Counted from the stretch's first letter, positions 40,487-50,035 are shown. The stretch: DNA of 64,000 nucleotides from Actinomyces massiliensis 4401292 (GCF_000269805.1 NZ_JH711482.1:348304-412303); one strand, 5' to 3'. Notes: generated from the sequence alone by a model not told the origin. Translations and numbers: made by a program.

Positions 40487-41512
40487 TCAGACATCAATGG
40501 GTTCCGAGAGCCGGGCCGCATTCGGTTTGCTCCGGGATCGTCGGGAAGCCAGTACGGAGGCGATGACGGTGATGAGAATGGTGACGACGATGAAGCCCAA
40601 CGATGCGCTGATGGAGGGCTCGGCGATGACATCCCAATGCCGTCCCCCGTTGATGAAGGGCACCTCATTGGTGTGCAGGGCGTGGTTGATGAGTTTGAGT
40701 CCGATGAAGCCGAGGATCGCGGCCAGGCCGTAGTGCAGGTAGACGAGGCGGTCCAGCAGGCCGTCGATGAGGAAGTAGAGCTGGCGCAGCCCGAGCAGCG
40801 AGAAGGCATTGGCCGCGAAGACGAGGTAGGGCTCAGCGGTCAGCGAGTAGATCGCCGGAATGGAATCGACGGCGAACATGACGTCGGCGGTGCCGATGGC
40901 GATGACGCACAGAAGCAGGGGCGTGATCATCGTGCGCCCGGCATGGCGATGGACGAGCTTCCCGCCCACGAAGCCGTCGGTCATGGGGATCATGCGGGAG
41001 ACCAGGGTGACGAACCCCGAGGGCGTGTAGCCGTCGTCATGCTCCTCGGGCTTCTCGACGCCTTCCCGCGCCTGGGCGATGGCGGTCCACAGCAGCCAGG
41101 CGCCGAAGAGGTAGAACACCCAGGAGAAGTTCTCGATGAGGGCGGCACCCGCCAGAATGAAGAGCAGGCGCAGCACCAGCGCAATGACGATGCCGGCGAG
41201 CAGGACCTCCTGCTGATACTTCCGCGGCACCCGGAAGCTGGAGATCATGATGACGAAGACGAAGAGGTTGTCGATACTCAAGGACTTCTCGGTGATGTAC
41301 CCCGCGAAGTACTCCTCGCCGTACTCGCCTCCCCACACGCCTGTGACGATGAGGCCGAAGACCACGGCCACGGCCACATATCCCACCGACCACCAGGCGG
41401 CCTCCCTCATGGTGGGCTCGTGGGGAGTCTTGACGTGACCGACGATATCCACCGCGATCATGGTCAGGATAATGGCGGCCAGAGCCAGCCATCCGAGGGC
41501 GTGGACGTCCAC
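40487..41512 (-). CDS. TerC-family membrane protein (first copy)
   Basis: A 341-residue TerC-family protein, paralogous to the downstream copy. Family motifs are SIDNLFVFVIMI and DVMFAVDSIPAIYSLT, with conserved Asp residues in membrane helices. The start is GTG 41512, preceded by GGAGGTACTACTA. That ribosome site lies inside the right arm of an 11-bp hairpin and directly after a yybP-ykoY riboswitch, so translation of this first gene, and by coupling the operon, is probably controlled by manganese. The C-terminal tail is basic and polar. Confidence 0.94.
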   Translation of the reverse strand: MDVHALGWLALAAIILTMIAVDIVGHVKTPHEPTMREAAWWSVGYVAVAVVFGLIVTGVWGGEYGEEYFAGYITEKSLSIDNLFVFVIMISSFRVPRKYQQEVLLAGIVIALVLRLLFILAGAALIENFSWVFYLFGAWLLWTAIAQAREGVEKPEEHDDGYTPSGFVTLVSRMIPMTDGFVGGKLVHRHAGRTMITPLLLCVIAIGTADVMFAVDSIPAIYSLTAEPYLVFAANAFSLLGLRQLYFLIDGLLDRLVYLHYGLAAILGFIGLKLINHALHTNEVPFINGGRHWDVIAEPSISASLGFIVVTILITVIASVLASRRSRSKPNAARLSEPIDV

Positions 41513-41519
41513 TAGTAGT

Positions 41520-41548
41520 ACCTCCGGTACGACTCGAGTACCGGAGGT
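41520..41548 (-). promoter_or_regulatory. RBS-sequestering hairpin of the riboswitch expression platform
   Basis: Perfect 11-bp stem acctccggtac/gtaccggaggt (41520-41530 with 41538-41548) and a 7-base loop. The 3' arm on the transcript contains GGAGGT, the ribosome site of the first terC. The 5' arm shares CCTCC with the 3' strand of riboswitch stem P1, so the two structures are mutually exclusive. Confidence 0.75.
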
Positions 41549-41683
41549 CTCCTCCCGCCATGGACTCAGGCCGCTGGGGCGGCCGTTGTGCTGGCCTGCG
41601 ACGCCGGGGGCCGAGATCTCGTCCGGACGAGAGCCGGTCCGCCGTGATGACGACGTCGCTGTTGGTGGGAGTACTCCCCTCCG
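41543..41683 (-). promoter_or_regulatory. yybP-ykoY manganese riboswitch
   Basis: On the minus strand the element starts with GGAGGGGAGTA and ends with GAGACCTCC, so stem P1 pairs GGAGG with CCTCC. The conserved loop elements GGGGAGUA, GUCGUCA (within GCGACGTCGTCATCACGG), the pairing partner CCGGCGTCGC and the 3' AGACC are all there, as in the Lactococcus yybP aptamer. Members bind Mn(II) and control TerC proteins, MntP and P-type ATPases. Ligand binding should stabilise P1, free the downstream ribosome site and turn on translation. Confidence 0.87.
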
Positions 41684-41702
41684 TATGCAGGTGCGTGCTG
41701 CG

Positions 41703-41708
41703 AGTCTA
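41703..41708 (-). promoter_or_regulatory. Candidate -10 element for the riboswitch-terC operon
   Basis: TAGACT on the minus strand ends about 20 bases before the 5' end of the aptamer. No clear -35 hexamer was recognised. Confidence 0.3.
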
Positions 41709-41824
41709 ACGTTCCGAATGCCTCTTGGGTCCCACTCGGGACCTCCGGCACTGTGTCATCGGCTACGTCCTCAGTGGGCTGACAATTTGCTGGCAAGTGG
41801 CCGAAAAGCGTCAGACAGGGGTCC

Positions 41825-43921
41825 TCAGGCTGTGGCCCGCATGTCTCGCAGTTCTTTCTTCAGGTCTTGGATCTCGTCGCGCAGACGTGCGGCCAGTTCG
41901 AATTGGAGCTCCTCGGCCGCGGCATGCATCTGCTGGGTGAGCTCGTTGATGAGTTCTGCCAGATCGTTCTCCGCCGCCCCAGCGAGCTTCTCGCGCACTG
42001 TCGCCTCGGCGGCCTTCTTGCGGCGTCCGGCAACAGCCCGCTCTTCATGTCCCCGGTAACCGCCGGCCAGCAGCTCAGCGGTGTCGACGTCCTCGCGGGC
42101 CAGCATGTCGGTGACATCGGCGATCCTCTTGCGCAAGGGCTGCGGGTCGATCCCGTGGGCGTCGTTGTAGGCCAGCTGCTTGGTGCGTCGCCGCTCGGTC
42201 TCCTCAATGGCCTCCGCCATGGCGGGGGTGACCTGGTCCGCATACATGTGCACCTCACCCGAGACGTTGCGGGCGGCGCGGCCGACAGTCTGGATGAGGG
42301 AGCGGGTCGAGCGCAGGAAGCCCTCCTTGTCCGCGTCCAGGATGGATACCAGCGAGACCTCCGGCAGGTCCAGGCCCTCGCGCAGCAGGTTGATGCCCAC
42401 CAGGACATCGAAGCGCCCCATGCGCAACTCGCGCAGGAGTTCCACGCGCCGCAGGGTGTCGACATCGGAGTGGAGGTACTCCACGCGCACTCCGCGCTCG
42501 GCCAGGTAGGTGGTCAGGTCCTCGGCCATGCGCTTGGTCAGGGTGGTCACCAGGATCCGCTCCTCGCGCTCAACCCGGGCGCGCACCTCCTCCAGCAGGT
42601 CGTCGATCTGCCCCTGTGTGGGTTTGACGACGATCTTGGGGTCGACCAGACCGGTGGGGCGGATGATCTGCTCGACGACGCCGTCGCCCCGCTGCGTCTC
42701 GTAGTCGCCGGGCGTGGCGGACAGGTAGACGGTCTGCCCGATGCGGTCCTCGAACTCGGCGAAGGTCAGTGGGCGGTTGTCCAGGGCACTGGGCAGACGG
42801 AAGCCGTGATCGACCAGTGTGCGCTTCCGGGAGGCGTCGCCCTCGTGCATCGCGCCGATCTGCGGAACGGTGACGTGGGACTCGTCAATAACCAGAAGGA
42901 AGTCCTCCGGGAAGTAGTCGAGCAGCGTGTTGGGCGGCGTGCCCGGGGAGCGGCCATCAATGTGCATGGAGTAGTTCTCCACGCCCGCGCACGTACCAAT
43001 CTGACCGAGCATCTCGAGGTCGTACGTGGTCCGCATGCGCAGGCGCTGAGCCTCCAGGAGCTTGCCGTCGCGCTCCAGGACGGCCAGGCGCTCGGCCAGT
43101 TCGGTCTCAATGCCCTCAATGGCTCGCTGAAGGCGTTCGGGCCCGGCGACGTAATGGGAGGCGGGGAAGACAAAGACCTGGTCGGTGGAGGCGATGACGT
43201 CCCCGGTCACGGGATGGAGGGTTGCCAGAGACTCGATCTCATCTCCGAAGAACTCGATGCGGATGGCGAGCTCCTCGTACATGGGGATGATCTCCACGGT
43301 GTCCCCCCGTACCCGGAAGGTTCCGCGGGTGAAATCGACATCATTGCGCGTGTACTGCATGGTGACGAAGCTGCGCAGAAGCTCGTCGCGGTCGATCTGG
43401 TCCCCCACGGCGAGTGGCGTCATGCGGTCGACATACTCCTGGGGCGTGCCCAGGCCGTAGATGCAGGAGACCGAGGAGACGACGACGACGTCGCGGCGGG
43501 TCAGCAGGGAGTTGGTGGCGCTGTGGCGTAAGCGTTCCACCTCGTCGTTGATGGAGGAGTCCTTCTCGATGAAGGTGTCCGTCTGAGGGACGTAGGCCTC
43601 GGGCTGGTAGTAGTCGTAATAGGAGACGAAGTACTCTACGGCGTTGTTGGGCAACAGCTCGCGGAATTCGGCGGCCATCTGCGCGGCCAGGGTCTTGTTG
43701 GGCTCCAGGATGAGGGTGGGCCGCTGAACCTGTTCGACCAGCCAGGCGGTGGTGGCGGACTTGCCGGTCCCGGTGGCGCCCAGCAGAACGATGTCCTTCT
43801 CCCCCGCGCTCAGCCGCTCGGTGAGCTCGGCGATGGCGGTGGGCTGGTCGCCGCTGGGCGAGTAGGGACTGATGACCTCGAAGGGCTTGGCGGCGCGCTG
43901 GAGCTCGGTGACGGGACGCAT
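41825..43921 (-). CDS. uvrB: Excinuclease ABC subunit B
   Basis: UvrB is the helicase-like damage-verification subunit of nucleotide excision repair. The Walker A is [10 protein letters not shown], the damage-clamping beta-hairpin is [20 protein letters not shown], the DEAD-type motif is LLVIDESHV, and helicase motif VI is [11 protein letters not shown]-terminal UVR motif ([20 protein letters not shown]) binds UvrC. Length is 698 residues, standard for actinobacteria. A typical LexA box was not seen in the 67 bases upstream. It is followed by the unlinked terC operon and preceded by a lipoprotein gene. Confidence 0.96.
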   Translation of the reverse strand: MRPVTELQRAAKPFEVISPYSPSGDQPTAIAELTERLSAGEKDIVLLGATGTGKSATTAWLVEQVQRPTLILEPNKTLAAQMAAEFRELLPNNAVEYFVSYYDYYQPEAYVPQTDTFIEKDSSINDEVERLRHSATNSLLTRRDVVVVSSVSCIYGLGTPQEYVDRMTPLAVGDQIDRDELLRSFVTMQYTRNDVDFTRGTFRVRGDTVEIIPMYEELAIRIEFFGDEIESLATLHPVTGDVIASTDQVFVFPASHYVAGPERLQRAIEGIETELAERLAVLERDGKLLEAQRLRMRTTYDLEMLGQIGTCAGVENYSMHIDGRSPGTPPNTLLDYFPEDFLLVIDESHVTVPQIGAMHEGDASRKRTLVDHGFRLPSALDNRPLTFAEFEDRIGQTVYLSATPGDYETQRGDGVVEQIIRPTGLVDPKIVVKPTQGQIDDLLEEVRARVEREERILVTTLTKRMAEDLTTYLAERGVRVEYLHSDVDTLRRVELLRELRMGRFDVLVGINLLREGLDLPEVSLVSILDADKEGFLRSTRSLIQTVGRAARNVSGEVHMYADQVTPAMAEAIEETERRRTKQLAYNDAHGIDPQPLRKRIADVTDMLAREDVDTAELLAGGYRGHEERAVAGRRKKAAEATVREKLAGAAENDLAELINELTQQMHAAAEELQFELAARLRDEIQDLKKELRDMRATA

Positions 43922-43988
43922 GGGACCAGGCTACGCGGCCGTGGCGGCCTCACCGCCGATGCGCTATGCCTTCACTCTGCTACTTGTG

Positions 43989-44708
43989 CTACTTCTCGCT
44001 CCCGCCCCATTCGACAGCGGTGAAGCCGGTACGGGCAGGCGCAGGTGTCAGGACTTGCTCGGGGACGGCGACAGTGCTTGCGGGTGCATCTCCAATGACG
44101 ATGTAGACGCGGATGAACGTGGTCGGGATGATCTCTTGGCCCCCGGATGTGAAGCGATAGCGCGCGACGTCTGTGTATTGGCTTCCCAGGAATGTCACCA
44201 GTGCCGTGCCCCGCTCGGCGATCTTCGGCCCCCAGAACGTGATGAACTCAGCCGCCTCACGATCATTGAGCCCCAGGACAGCCAGCTTGTCCTCCAGGAA
44301 TCCCGACTCCTGGCCGGCCTCGACGACGAAACCCTCATCCTGGGAAAACGCCTTGGAAGCGTTCCCCTCCCAGAACAACGACGGATAGTGCCGCCCGGCC
44401 GCGTCGACCAGGTCCCCATCAGGGTGTGCAGTCACGCTCCACGTGGCAGACCCATCCGCCCCCTGCTCCGGCTGCGGGTAGGTGTACGTGAGCCGCCCAT
44501 CGAAGCTCAACTCCACTGTCACATCAGTGCTCGCCTCCGGGTACAGATACAACACCGGCTTATAGGCTTTCTCCTCATCACGCTTATAGACTTTCTCCTC
44601 ACGAAGGCCGCAGGCCGACAGCGTTATGAGCGCACCGACCTGACCGGCCAGAGCAAGCGCACCACGCCGACTCACCACATCAACCGAGATCTCTCGCAAG
44701 CCAGCCAT
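43989..44708 (-). CDS. Putative lipoprotein of unknown function
   Basis: From ATG 44708 the product has 239 residues. It has an Arg-containing start (SRRGALALAGQVGALITLSACG) with a lipobox-like LSAC, suggesting export and lipidation. A charged repeat KVYKRDEEKAYK follows. The mature part begins KPVLYLYPEASTDVTVEL and contains LTYTYPQPEQG and LFWEGNASKAF; proteins with a similar KPV(I/L)YLYPE start and YPDG/FWEG motifs occur as uncharacterised secreted proteins in Gram-positive bacteria. This is a family memory, not a search. The gene is somewhat less GC-rich than uvrB and is isolated. Confidence 0.75.
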   Translation of the reverse strand: MAGLREISVDVVSRRGALALAGQVGALITLSACGLREEKVYKRDEEKAYKPVLYLYPEASTDVTVELSFDGRLTYTYPQPEQGADGSATWSVTAHPDGDLVDAAGRHYPSLFWEGNASKAFSQDEGFVVEAGQESGFLEDKLAVLGLNDREAAEFITFWGPKIAERGTALVTFLGSQYTDVARYRFTSGGQEIIPTTFIRVYIVIGDAPASTVAVPEQVLTPAPARTGFTAVEWGGSEK

Positions 44709-44837
44709 GAGTATATGGATCCTTTCATACTGCTGGAAAGACAATCCAACGCTAGAACCGGTACCCGCTCACGACCATAGTAAGAACTGCCCATTCAAAG
44801 GCAAGAGAACCGCCTGCAAAAGGACGATGCGACTCGC

Positions 44838-46154
44838 CTAGTTAACAGCGATTCGATTCGCCCACAACCATTCGACCCCGTCTGCGAGGTCCTCCCGAGT
44901 ACCGTTGTTGAGAAGCACGATATCGGCCACTTGGCGGCGCTCTTCATCCCCAGCTTGGCTGGCTATGCGGCTCTCGGCATCCTCACGTGTCAGACCTCGC
45001 CGCTGCAGCCGCGCCAGCCTCAGCGCGTGAGGTGTTTCAACAACCATGACGCAGTCGAAGAGGTCTTCCATTCCCTCCTCGACCAGCAGGGGCACATCGT
45101 AGACAGCCACGCCTCCCGGTGCTGCCGCCTCCATGCGCTGGGCCGCTGTCTGAGCAACTTGCGGCAGCATGATCGCTTCAAGCGTGCCACGAGCATCTGG
45201 ATCATTGAAGACGCGCTCGGCTAGAAGCGCCCGGTCCAGAGCGCCGTCCGCGGTGAGAAGCTCCGCCCCGAATGCCGCGACGATCGCATCGAACCCGGGG
45301 GTGCCGGGCTCCACCACTTCGCGGGCGATGACATCGGCATCTACGATGTGCGCGTCGCGCGCAGCGAGCAGGCCTGCCACCGTCGATTTGCCCGAACCGA
45401 TGCCGCCGGTCAGTCCTACACGCAGTGCTCGGTTGCCGCGCGGCACGCTGAGTCTTCCAAGGCCTGCCACCGCCGCACGACGGCGACGGACCACATCGGC
45501 GAGCTCAACAATGAAAGCGCGCAGCACTTCGGCAACCGTCGGTGACGACATGACCTCCTGGTCCGGCACGTGCATCAGTCCAACCACGGGCCGCGAGCCC
45601 TCGGCCATGTCGGAAGCGGCTTCGAGTGTGGCTGTGGCATAGTTCGCAGCCACCTCGGCGTATTGCCCGACGCCAGCGGTGTAGGTCACCGGCAGGCCCG
45701 CCGCTCTGAGTCGTCCCGCCAGAGCAGCTGGCGTCCATGCAGCGCGATACTGCGGCGCCCCATCGGAAGCAGAGCCCTCGCCACTCGCCTGAGATCCGAT
45801 GTCGCCCGATATGCACACCGCAGCGTCATTCCGTGCTGTGCGTTCCGGGGCCATCGTTTGGGTCTGAAGCCCGACATGCACGACCACATCGGGTCGTAGG
45901 CGCTCGATAGTGCTGCCACCGGCTGCTGATGCTCCGTTAGAAGCTGCGGGAAGAAGCTCCCGAGTCAGGATCGCACTGCTTCCCACCAGTTCGATCATCT
46001 CCGGCAGGAGTCGGACGGCGTCCCACGGAGTAATGGAACTAGCCCTATCGAAGTGTTCAAAACCGGTGACATGGACTGTCACCGGGGCCTCAGCCACGTC
46101 TGAGCCCGCCGTAGCGCAGCTCTGAGGGCTGGTGGCGTCCTGCGTCTGCGTCAT
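44838..46154 (-). CDS. coaE: Pyroglutamyl-peptidase-like domain fused to dephospho-CoA kinase
   Basis: Residues 243-438 are dephospho-CoA kinase, the last step of CoA synthesis, with P-loop TGGIGSGKS (249-257), DADVIAREVV and YDVPLLVEEGM. Residues about 26-229 look like pyroglutamyl peptidase I: VTGFEHFDRASSITPW, RPDVVVHVGLQ, the Glu of ERTARND (104) and the His of GLMHVP (195). The position of the catalytic Cys (family TAG..VCN) reads AAN, with Ala 170, so peptidase activity is unlikely. Normal CoaE has about 200 residues. The position next to rpsA is the usual actinobacterial coaE position. Confidence 0.9.
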   Translation of the reverse strand: MTQTQDATSPQSCATAGSDVAEAPVTVHVTGFEHFDRASSITPWDAVRLLPEMIELVGSSAILTRELLPAASNGASAAGGSTIERLRPDVVVHVGLQTQTMAPERTARNDAAVCISGDIGSQASGEGSASDGAPQYRAAWTPAALAGRLRAAGLPVTYTAGVGQYAEVAANYATATLEAASDMAEGSRPVVGLMHVPDQEVMSSPTVAEVLRAFIVELADVVRRRRAAVAGLGRLSVPRGNRALRVGLTGGIGSGKSTVAGLLAARDAHIVDADVIAREVVEPGTPGFDAIVAAFGAELLTADGALDRALLAERVFNDPDARGTLEAIMLPQVAQTAAQRMEAAAPGGVAVYDVPLLVEEGMEDLFDCVMVVETPHALRLARLQRRGLTREDAESRIASQAGDEERRQVADIVLLNNGTREDLADGVEWLWANRIAVN

Positions 46155-46304
46155 GCTGCGAGATTAGCGGTAAGAACGGCAACGGGTCACCCAAATGGTG
46201 CATGGACAAAGAGGGCCGACCTGTCAGGATAAACACAAGTGAGCCTGAGCACTGCAATCAGAACATTCAATTTATCCGTTGATACTCTTGCTCCGCCAGT
46301 CCCG

Positions 46305-48038
46305 CTAACTTGACCTAATAAAATTTTCCTGGGACTTTTCACCGCCACCGATGTGATGCCGTCCGGATCGGCCTCGGCCATAAGGGGCGATGAGCTGTTC
46401 GACCGCGGCGATCCGTTCAGTGACGCCACTGGGAACAGCCTTGCATTTATCGATTTCGGCACGTGCTCGCCTGCACGTCTCTCTCGCGATGGAAGCACGA
46501 GCGGGCGCCAGCTCGACTCCCTTGGCGGTGGCCTCGGCCAGCAGTGTCAAGGCGACACAACTCGTCTCCGGATTGCCGATGGCATCGGTCAGGACGGTGA
46601 GCCGTTCTTTCATGCGCGAGGTGCCCCAGTCCGCCATCTGCTCACGCACCTGGAGCCAATGACCCCGTGCGGCCTCGGTGTCGTTGTGGGCGCCGGCCGC
46701 TCGGGCGGCGGTGGCCAGGCTCGCGCAAGCCAGCTCGATCCATCCCTGCGACAGGCACAGTTCGCTGGTATCGAGAGACTCCCGTTCGGCACGCTCGGTA
46801 GCGCCCAGGGCCAGCAACAGTCTGGCGAAGGAGATCCGAAGGTCGACAATGATCTCGAGCTGGCTGTCATCGGTGACAAGCTCCAACGACCGGCTGATCG
46901 TCTCCGCCGTTTTCATAGCGCGTTCACGGACCGATCCCAGACCATACCCCCGCGCCAGAACCAGCAGCTCATTGACCTCCTTGAGCAGAACATCCCGGCG
47001 CTGCAGGCGATGCTCGTCAACAGCGGTGCCGGTCACCGTGCCGTAGGAGCGTGATGCCAATCCGGAGGCCTCCCCGGCCATACGCGACTCCACCCGGTAG
47101 GACACTCCGTTATTGCCATTGCGCTCATCGAAACGCACGCCAATGGCGCGTGCGAAAGTCGTCAGCGCGTCGTAGGCGCGCACCACGGTGTCCCAGCCGG
47201 TCACTTTCAGGGAGACGCCCCAAGAGGTCGTCCAGTTGATCGACGAGCCCAGAGCGTTTGCGCCGTAACCGGCCCGGTTGGCCTCACGCAGAACGAGACT
47301 GGCTCCCACTGCCGCATTGAGAAGGCCCCATGCAGTGGTGTCGTCCGCGTTGGTGAGATCGGTGTGCCGAAGGAGAGCCAGCCCTCGCTCCCATTGGCCG
47401 GACAGCCCCAGATACTCCAACTCGTCGCCCAGGAGCGGTATGCGCAGCGAGGAGGGCACGTCGATGTGCCGCAGGGACATCAGAGCATCCTCGGCCTCGA
47501 CCTTGCGCTTCTGGGCGAGGTACGACAACAGGGAGGCCGCCAACCTGCGGGAGGTGCCCGCCGGATCGGCCTCGGGGCGGTTGGGCACCCCGGAGGTGGT
47601 CCGGATGACACCGGAGAAGTCGTCGTGCATGCGAGCGGTCGCCAGCGTCGCACCGGTATCAGCATCATCGAAGGAGAACAGCCGGGCGACGCGCAGCTGC
47701 TCGAGTGCATCGGCCCGCTCCCCGAAGAAGGTGCACAGTTCCACTCGTGCGTATCGCAGGGGCAGGGCGGAGCGGCCTCCCGCGGCGCGCAGTCGGCTGC
47801 ACCGTTCAACGGCACGATCGATCTCCTCGCGGGAGCGCGTAGGGTCCTCTCCCAGCGCGGCGAGCCAGTCCCGGTCGAATTCCGCAAGAGCAGCGGCCAG
47901 GCGCTTGGCGCTCTCCCCTGTCGGGAGCTGTTCGGGAGAGGCGTGCAGAAGCGCGTCGTAGAGACCCGCCTGCACGACGGGTGAGCGAACATCTACGGGA
48001 TCGGCAAGCAGACCCGTGAGTTCGTCCCAGGTAGTCAT
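46305..48038 (-). CDS. Unrecognised 577-residue protein, probably alpha-helical
   Basis: I do not recognise this protein. It is soluble by appearance, with no signal peptide or membrane segment. It is rich in Ala, Leu, Arg and Glu, and has repeated helical segments (for example LLALGATERAERESLDTSEL and IELACASLATAARAAGAHND) suggestive of TPR-like repeats in the second half. A GGGAG site precedes ATG 48038. The last 15 residues (GEKSQENFIRSS) come from an AT-rich stretch unlike the rest, which may mark an altered C-terminus. It sits between rpsA and coaE, which are usually close together. Confidence 0.75.
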   Translation of the reverse strand: MTTWDELTGLLADPVDVRSPVVQAGLYDALLHASPEQLPTGESAKRLAAALAEFDRDWLAALGEDPTRSREEIDRAVERCSRLRAAGGRSALPLRYARVELCTFFGERADALEQLRVARLFSFDDADTGATLATARMHDDFSGVIRTTSGVPNRPEADPAGTSRRLAASLLSYLAQKRKVEAEDALMSLRHIDVPSSLRIPLLGDELEYLGLSGQWERGLALLRHTDLTNADDTTAWGLLNAAVGASLVLREANRAGYGANALGSSINWTTSWGVSLKVTGWDTVVRAYDALTTFARAIGVRFDERNGNNGVSYRVESRMAGEASGLASRSYGTVTGTAVDEHRLQRRDVLLKEVNELLVLARGYGLGSVRERAMKTAETISRSLELVTDDSQLEIIVDLRISFARLLLALGATERAERESLDTSELCLSQGWIELACASLATAARAAGAHNDTEAARGHWLQVREQMADWGTSRMKERLTVLTDAIGNPETSCVALTLLAEATAKGVELAPARASIARETCRRARAEIDKCKAVPSGVTERIAAVEQLIAPYGRGRSGRHHIGGGEKSQENFIRSS

Positions 48039-48159
48039 CGTCTCCCCTTGTTCTTGTTCTTGGATCGAATCCGCACGTCGGTACGGAAACCAGTTCGAAT
48101 GACAGCCTCACACACCAGTTGCGATATCGCGATGGGGAGCCGAGCCCGTCAAGGGCAAA

Positions 48160-48187
48160 GGCCCGCCCACCGGCAAGTGGACGGGCC
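48160..48187 (-). terminator. Hairpin terminator after rpsA
   Basis: 11-bp stem with one mismatch (48160-48170 with 48177-48187) and a six-base loop. On the minus strand it is followed by TTT. It lies 38 bases past the rpsA stop. Confidence 0.7.
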
Positions 48188-48224
48188 CTCCCTACAGGGA
48201 TTGTATCTTCCAAGAACTATCGGT

Positions 48225-49679
48225 TCAGTTCCCGGTCAGCTTCTCGCGCAAAGCGGCGAGCGCCTCGTCGGAGGCCAGGGTGCCGGTTGTCTCGGATGCG
48301 GTTGAGGAGTACGAAGTGGCGCCGGCCGGGACCGCCGCCCCACTGGTCTCGGTGTCCTCCTCCAGGGCCTTGGCGACCTGAGCCTTGTGGGACTCCCACC
48401 TGGCGTGAGCGGCTGCATACTCGGCCTCCCAGGCCTCGCGCTGGGCATCGAAGCCCTCGAGCCACTCGTTGGTCTCCGGGTCGAAACCCTCGGGGTACTT
48501 GTAGTTGCCGTTCTCGTCATACTCCGCAGCCATGCCGTACAGCGAAGGATCGAAGTCCTCCGAGTGGGGGTCCACTCCCTCGTTGGCCTGCTTGAGCGAC
48601 AGCGAGATGCGACGGCGCTCGAGGTCGATGTCAATGACCTTGACGAAGACCTCGTCGCCGACCTTGGCGACCTGCTCGGGCACCTCCACGTGGCGCTGAG
48701 CCAGCTCGGAGATGTGGACGAGGCCCTCGATGCCGTCCTCGACGCGGACGAAGGCGCCGAAGGGAACCAGCTTGGTGACCTTGCCGGGGACGACCTGGCC
48801 GATGGCATGCGTGCGGGCGAATGCCTGCCACGGGTCCTCCTGGGTCGCCTTGAGCGACAGGGAGACGCGCTCGCGGTCGAAATCGACATCGAGAACCTCG
48901 ACGGTGACCTCGGTACCGACCTCGACGACCTCGGAGGGGTGATCGATGTGCTTCCAGGACAGCTCGGACACGTGGACGAGACCGTCCACACCGCCCAAGT
49001 CCACGAAAGCGCCGAAATTGACGATGGAGGACACCACACCAGTGCGGACCTGACCCTTCTGAAGGGTCTGGAGGAAATTGGTGCGGACCTCGGACTGAGT
49101 CTGCTCGAGATAGGCGCGACGGGACAGCACCACGTTGTTGCGGTTCTTGTCCAGCTCGATGATCTTGGCCTCGAGCTCACGGCCCACATAGGGCTGAAGA
49201 TCGCGGACACGACGCATCTCGACCAGAGAGGCGGGCAGGAAACCGCGCAGGCCGATGTCGAGGATGAGACCGCCCTTGACGACCTCGATGACGGAGCCGG
49301 TGACGACGCCGTCCTCCTCCTTGACCCGCTCGATGGTGCCCCATGCGCGCTCGTACTGGGCTCGCTTCTTGCTCAGGAGCAGACGGCCCTCTTTGTCCTC
49401 CTTCTGAAGCACCAGGGCTTCGATCTCGTCGCCGATCGAGACGATCTCGTCAGGATCGACGTCGTGCTTGATGGACAGCTCACGAGCGAGAATGACGCCC
49501 TCGGTCTTGTAGCCGATGTCCAGGAGGACCTCGTCGCGGTCGACCTTGACGACGGTGCCCTCGACGATGTCGCCGTCATCGAAGTACTTGATGGTCTCGT
49601 CGACGGCGGCGAGGATCTCCTCGGTCGAGCCGATGTCGTTGACGGCGACCGGGGCGGGGCTGGGCGTGGTGGTGGTCAT
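48225..49679 (-). CDS. rpsA: 30S ribosomal protein S1
   Basis: S1 helps mRNA bind to the 30S subunit. Four S1 RNA-binding repeats are visible: beginning at about residues 36 (GDIVEGTVVKVDRDEVLLDI), 120, 205 (GQVRTGVVSSIVNFGAFVDL) and 290 (GQVVPGKVTKLVPFGAFVRV). The C-terminal 110 residues are acidic and Ala/Ser-rich. At 484 residues it is of typical actinobacterial length with four rather than six repeats. The ribosome site at ATG 49679 is weak (GGAGCAACCACTCA). Confidence 0.96.
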   Translation of the reverse strand: MTTTTPSPAPVAVNDIGSTEEILAAVDETIKYFDDGDIVEGTVVKVDRDEVLLDIGYKTEGVILARELSIKHDVDPDEIVSIGDEIEALVLQKEDKEGRLLLSKKRAQYERAWGTIERVKEEDGVVTGSVIEVVKGGLILDIGLRGFLPASLVEMRRVRDLQPYVGRELEAKIIELDKNRNNVVLSRRAYLEQTQSEVRTNFLQTLQKGQVRTGVVSSIVNFGAFVDLGGVDGLVHVSELSWKHIDHPSEVVEVGTEVTVEVLDVDFDRERVSLSLKATQEDPWQAFARTHAIGQVVPGKVTKLVPFGAFVRVEDGIEGLVHISELAQRHVEVPEQVAKVGDEVFVKVIDIDLERRRISLSLKQANEGVDPHSEDFDPSLYGMAAEYDENGNYKYPEGFDPETNEWLEGFDAQREAWEAEYAAAHARWESHKAQVAKALEEDTETSGAAVPAGATSYSSTASETTGTLASDEALAALREKLTGN

Positions 49680-50032
49680 TGAGTGGTTGCTCCGAATGCG
49701 GACAGATAGGTCGGGCTAGTAGGAACCATGAGCCCTCCGATCCCCCGAGCCAGCCCGGACTGATCTCGCGGAACGGCGGTGTGTCTTAATGACACCCAGG
49801 GGCCCACAACTCGGACTCTATCAGGACATACCCAGCGCGTAACCTGTTTGAGATCACCAAAGGGGGTCATAGGATCCGTGCAATCCCTCACGCCTGCTCG
49901 GATCGATGCGCCCCAGCGCATCTCCTGTCCCCCAAGGCCCTGGCGCCTCCCACTTTTCTGTGCTGCTATGTGCCGGCTCGCTGTCAGCTCGCTGCCGGTT
50001 GAGTGCCGGCTCAGTGCCGGCTCAGTGCCGGC
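49680..50032. other. rpsA leader region and short tandem repeats
   Basis: No gene is supported. The half next to rpsA should hold its promoter and leader, but no convincing -35/-10 pair was identified. The half next to polA contains GC-rich repeats: 11-base units (gtgccggctca) are listed separately, with degenerate copies upstream back to about 49968. Confidence 0.5.
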
Positions 50033-50035
50033 TCA
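50003..50035. repeat. Tandem 11-bp repeat overlapping the polA stop codon
   Basis: Three exact copies of gtgccggctca (50003-50013, 50014-50024, 50025-50035), preceded by degenerate copies. The final tca is the complement of the polA stop TGA. Confidence 0.75.

Noticed and set aside
40070-41515. Plus-strand open frame opposite the TerC genes
   Set aside because: Gln/Asp/His-rich shadow; the minus strand has two clear TerC proteins with ribosome sites.
48214-48236. LexA-like GAAC...GTTC near the rpsA stop
   Set aside because: The half sites are five bases apart instead of four and the location is at the end of rpsA.
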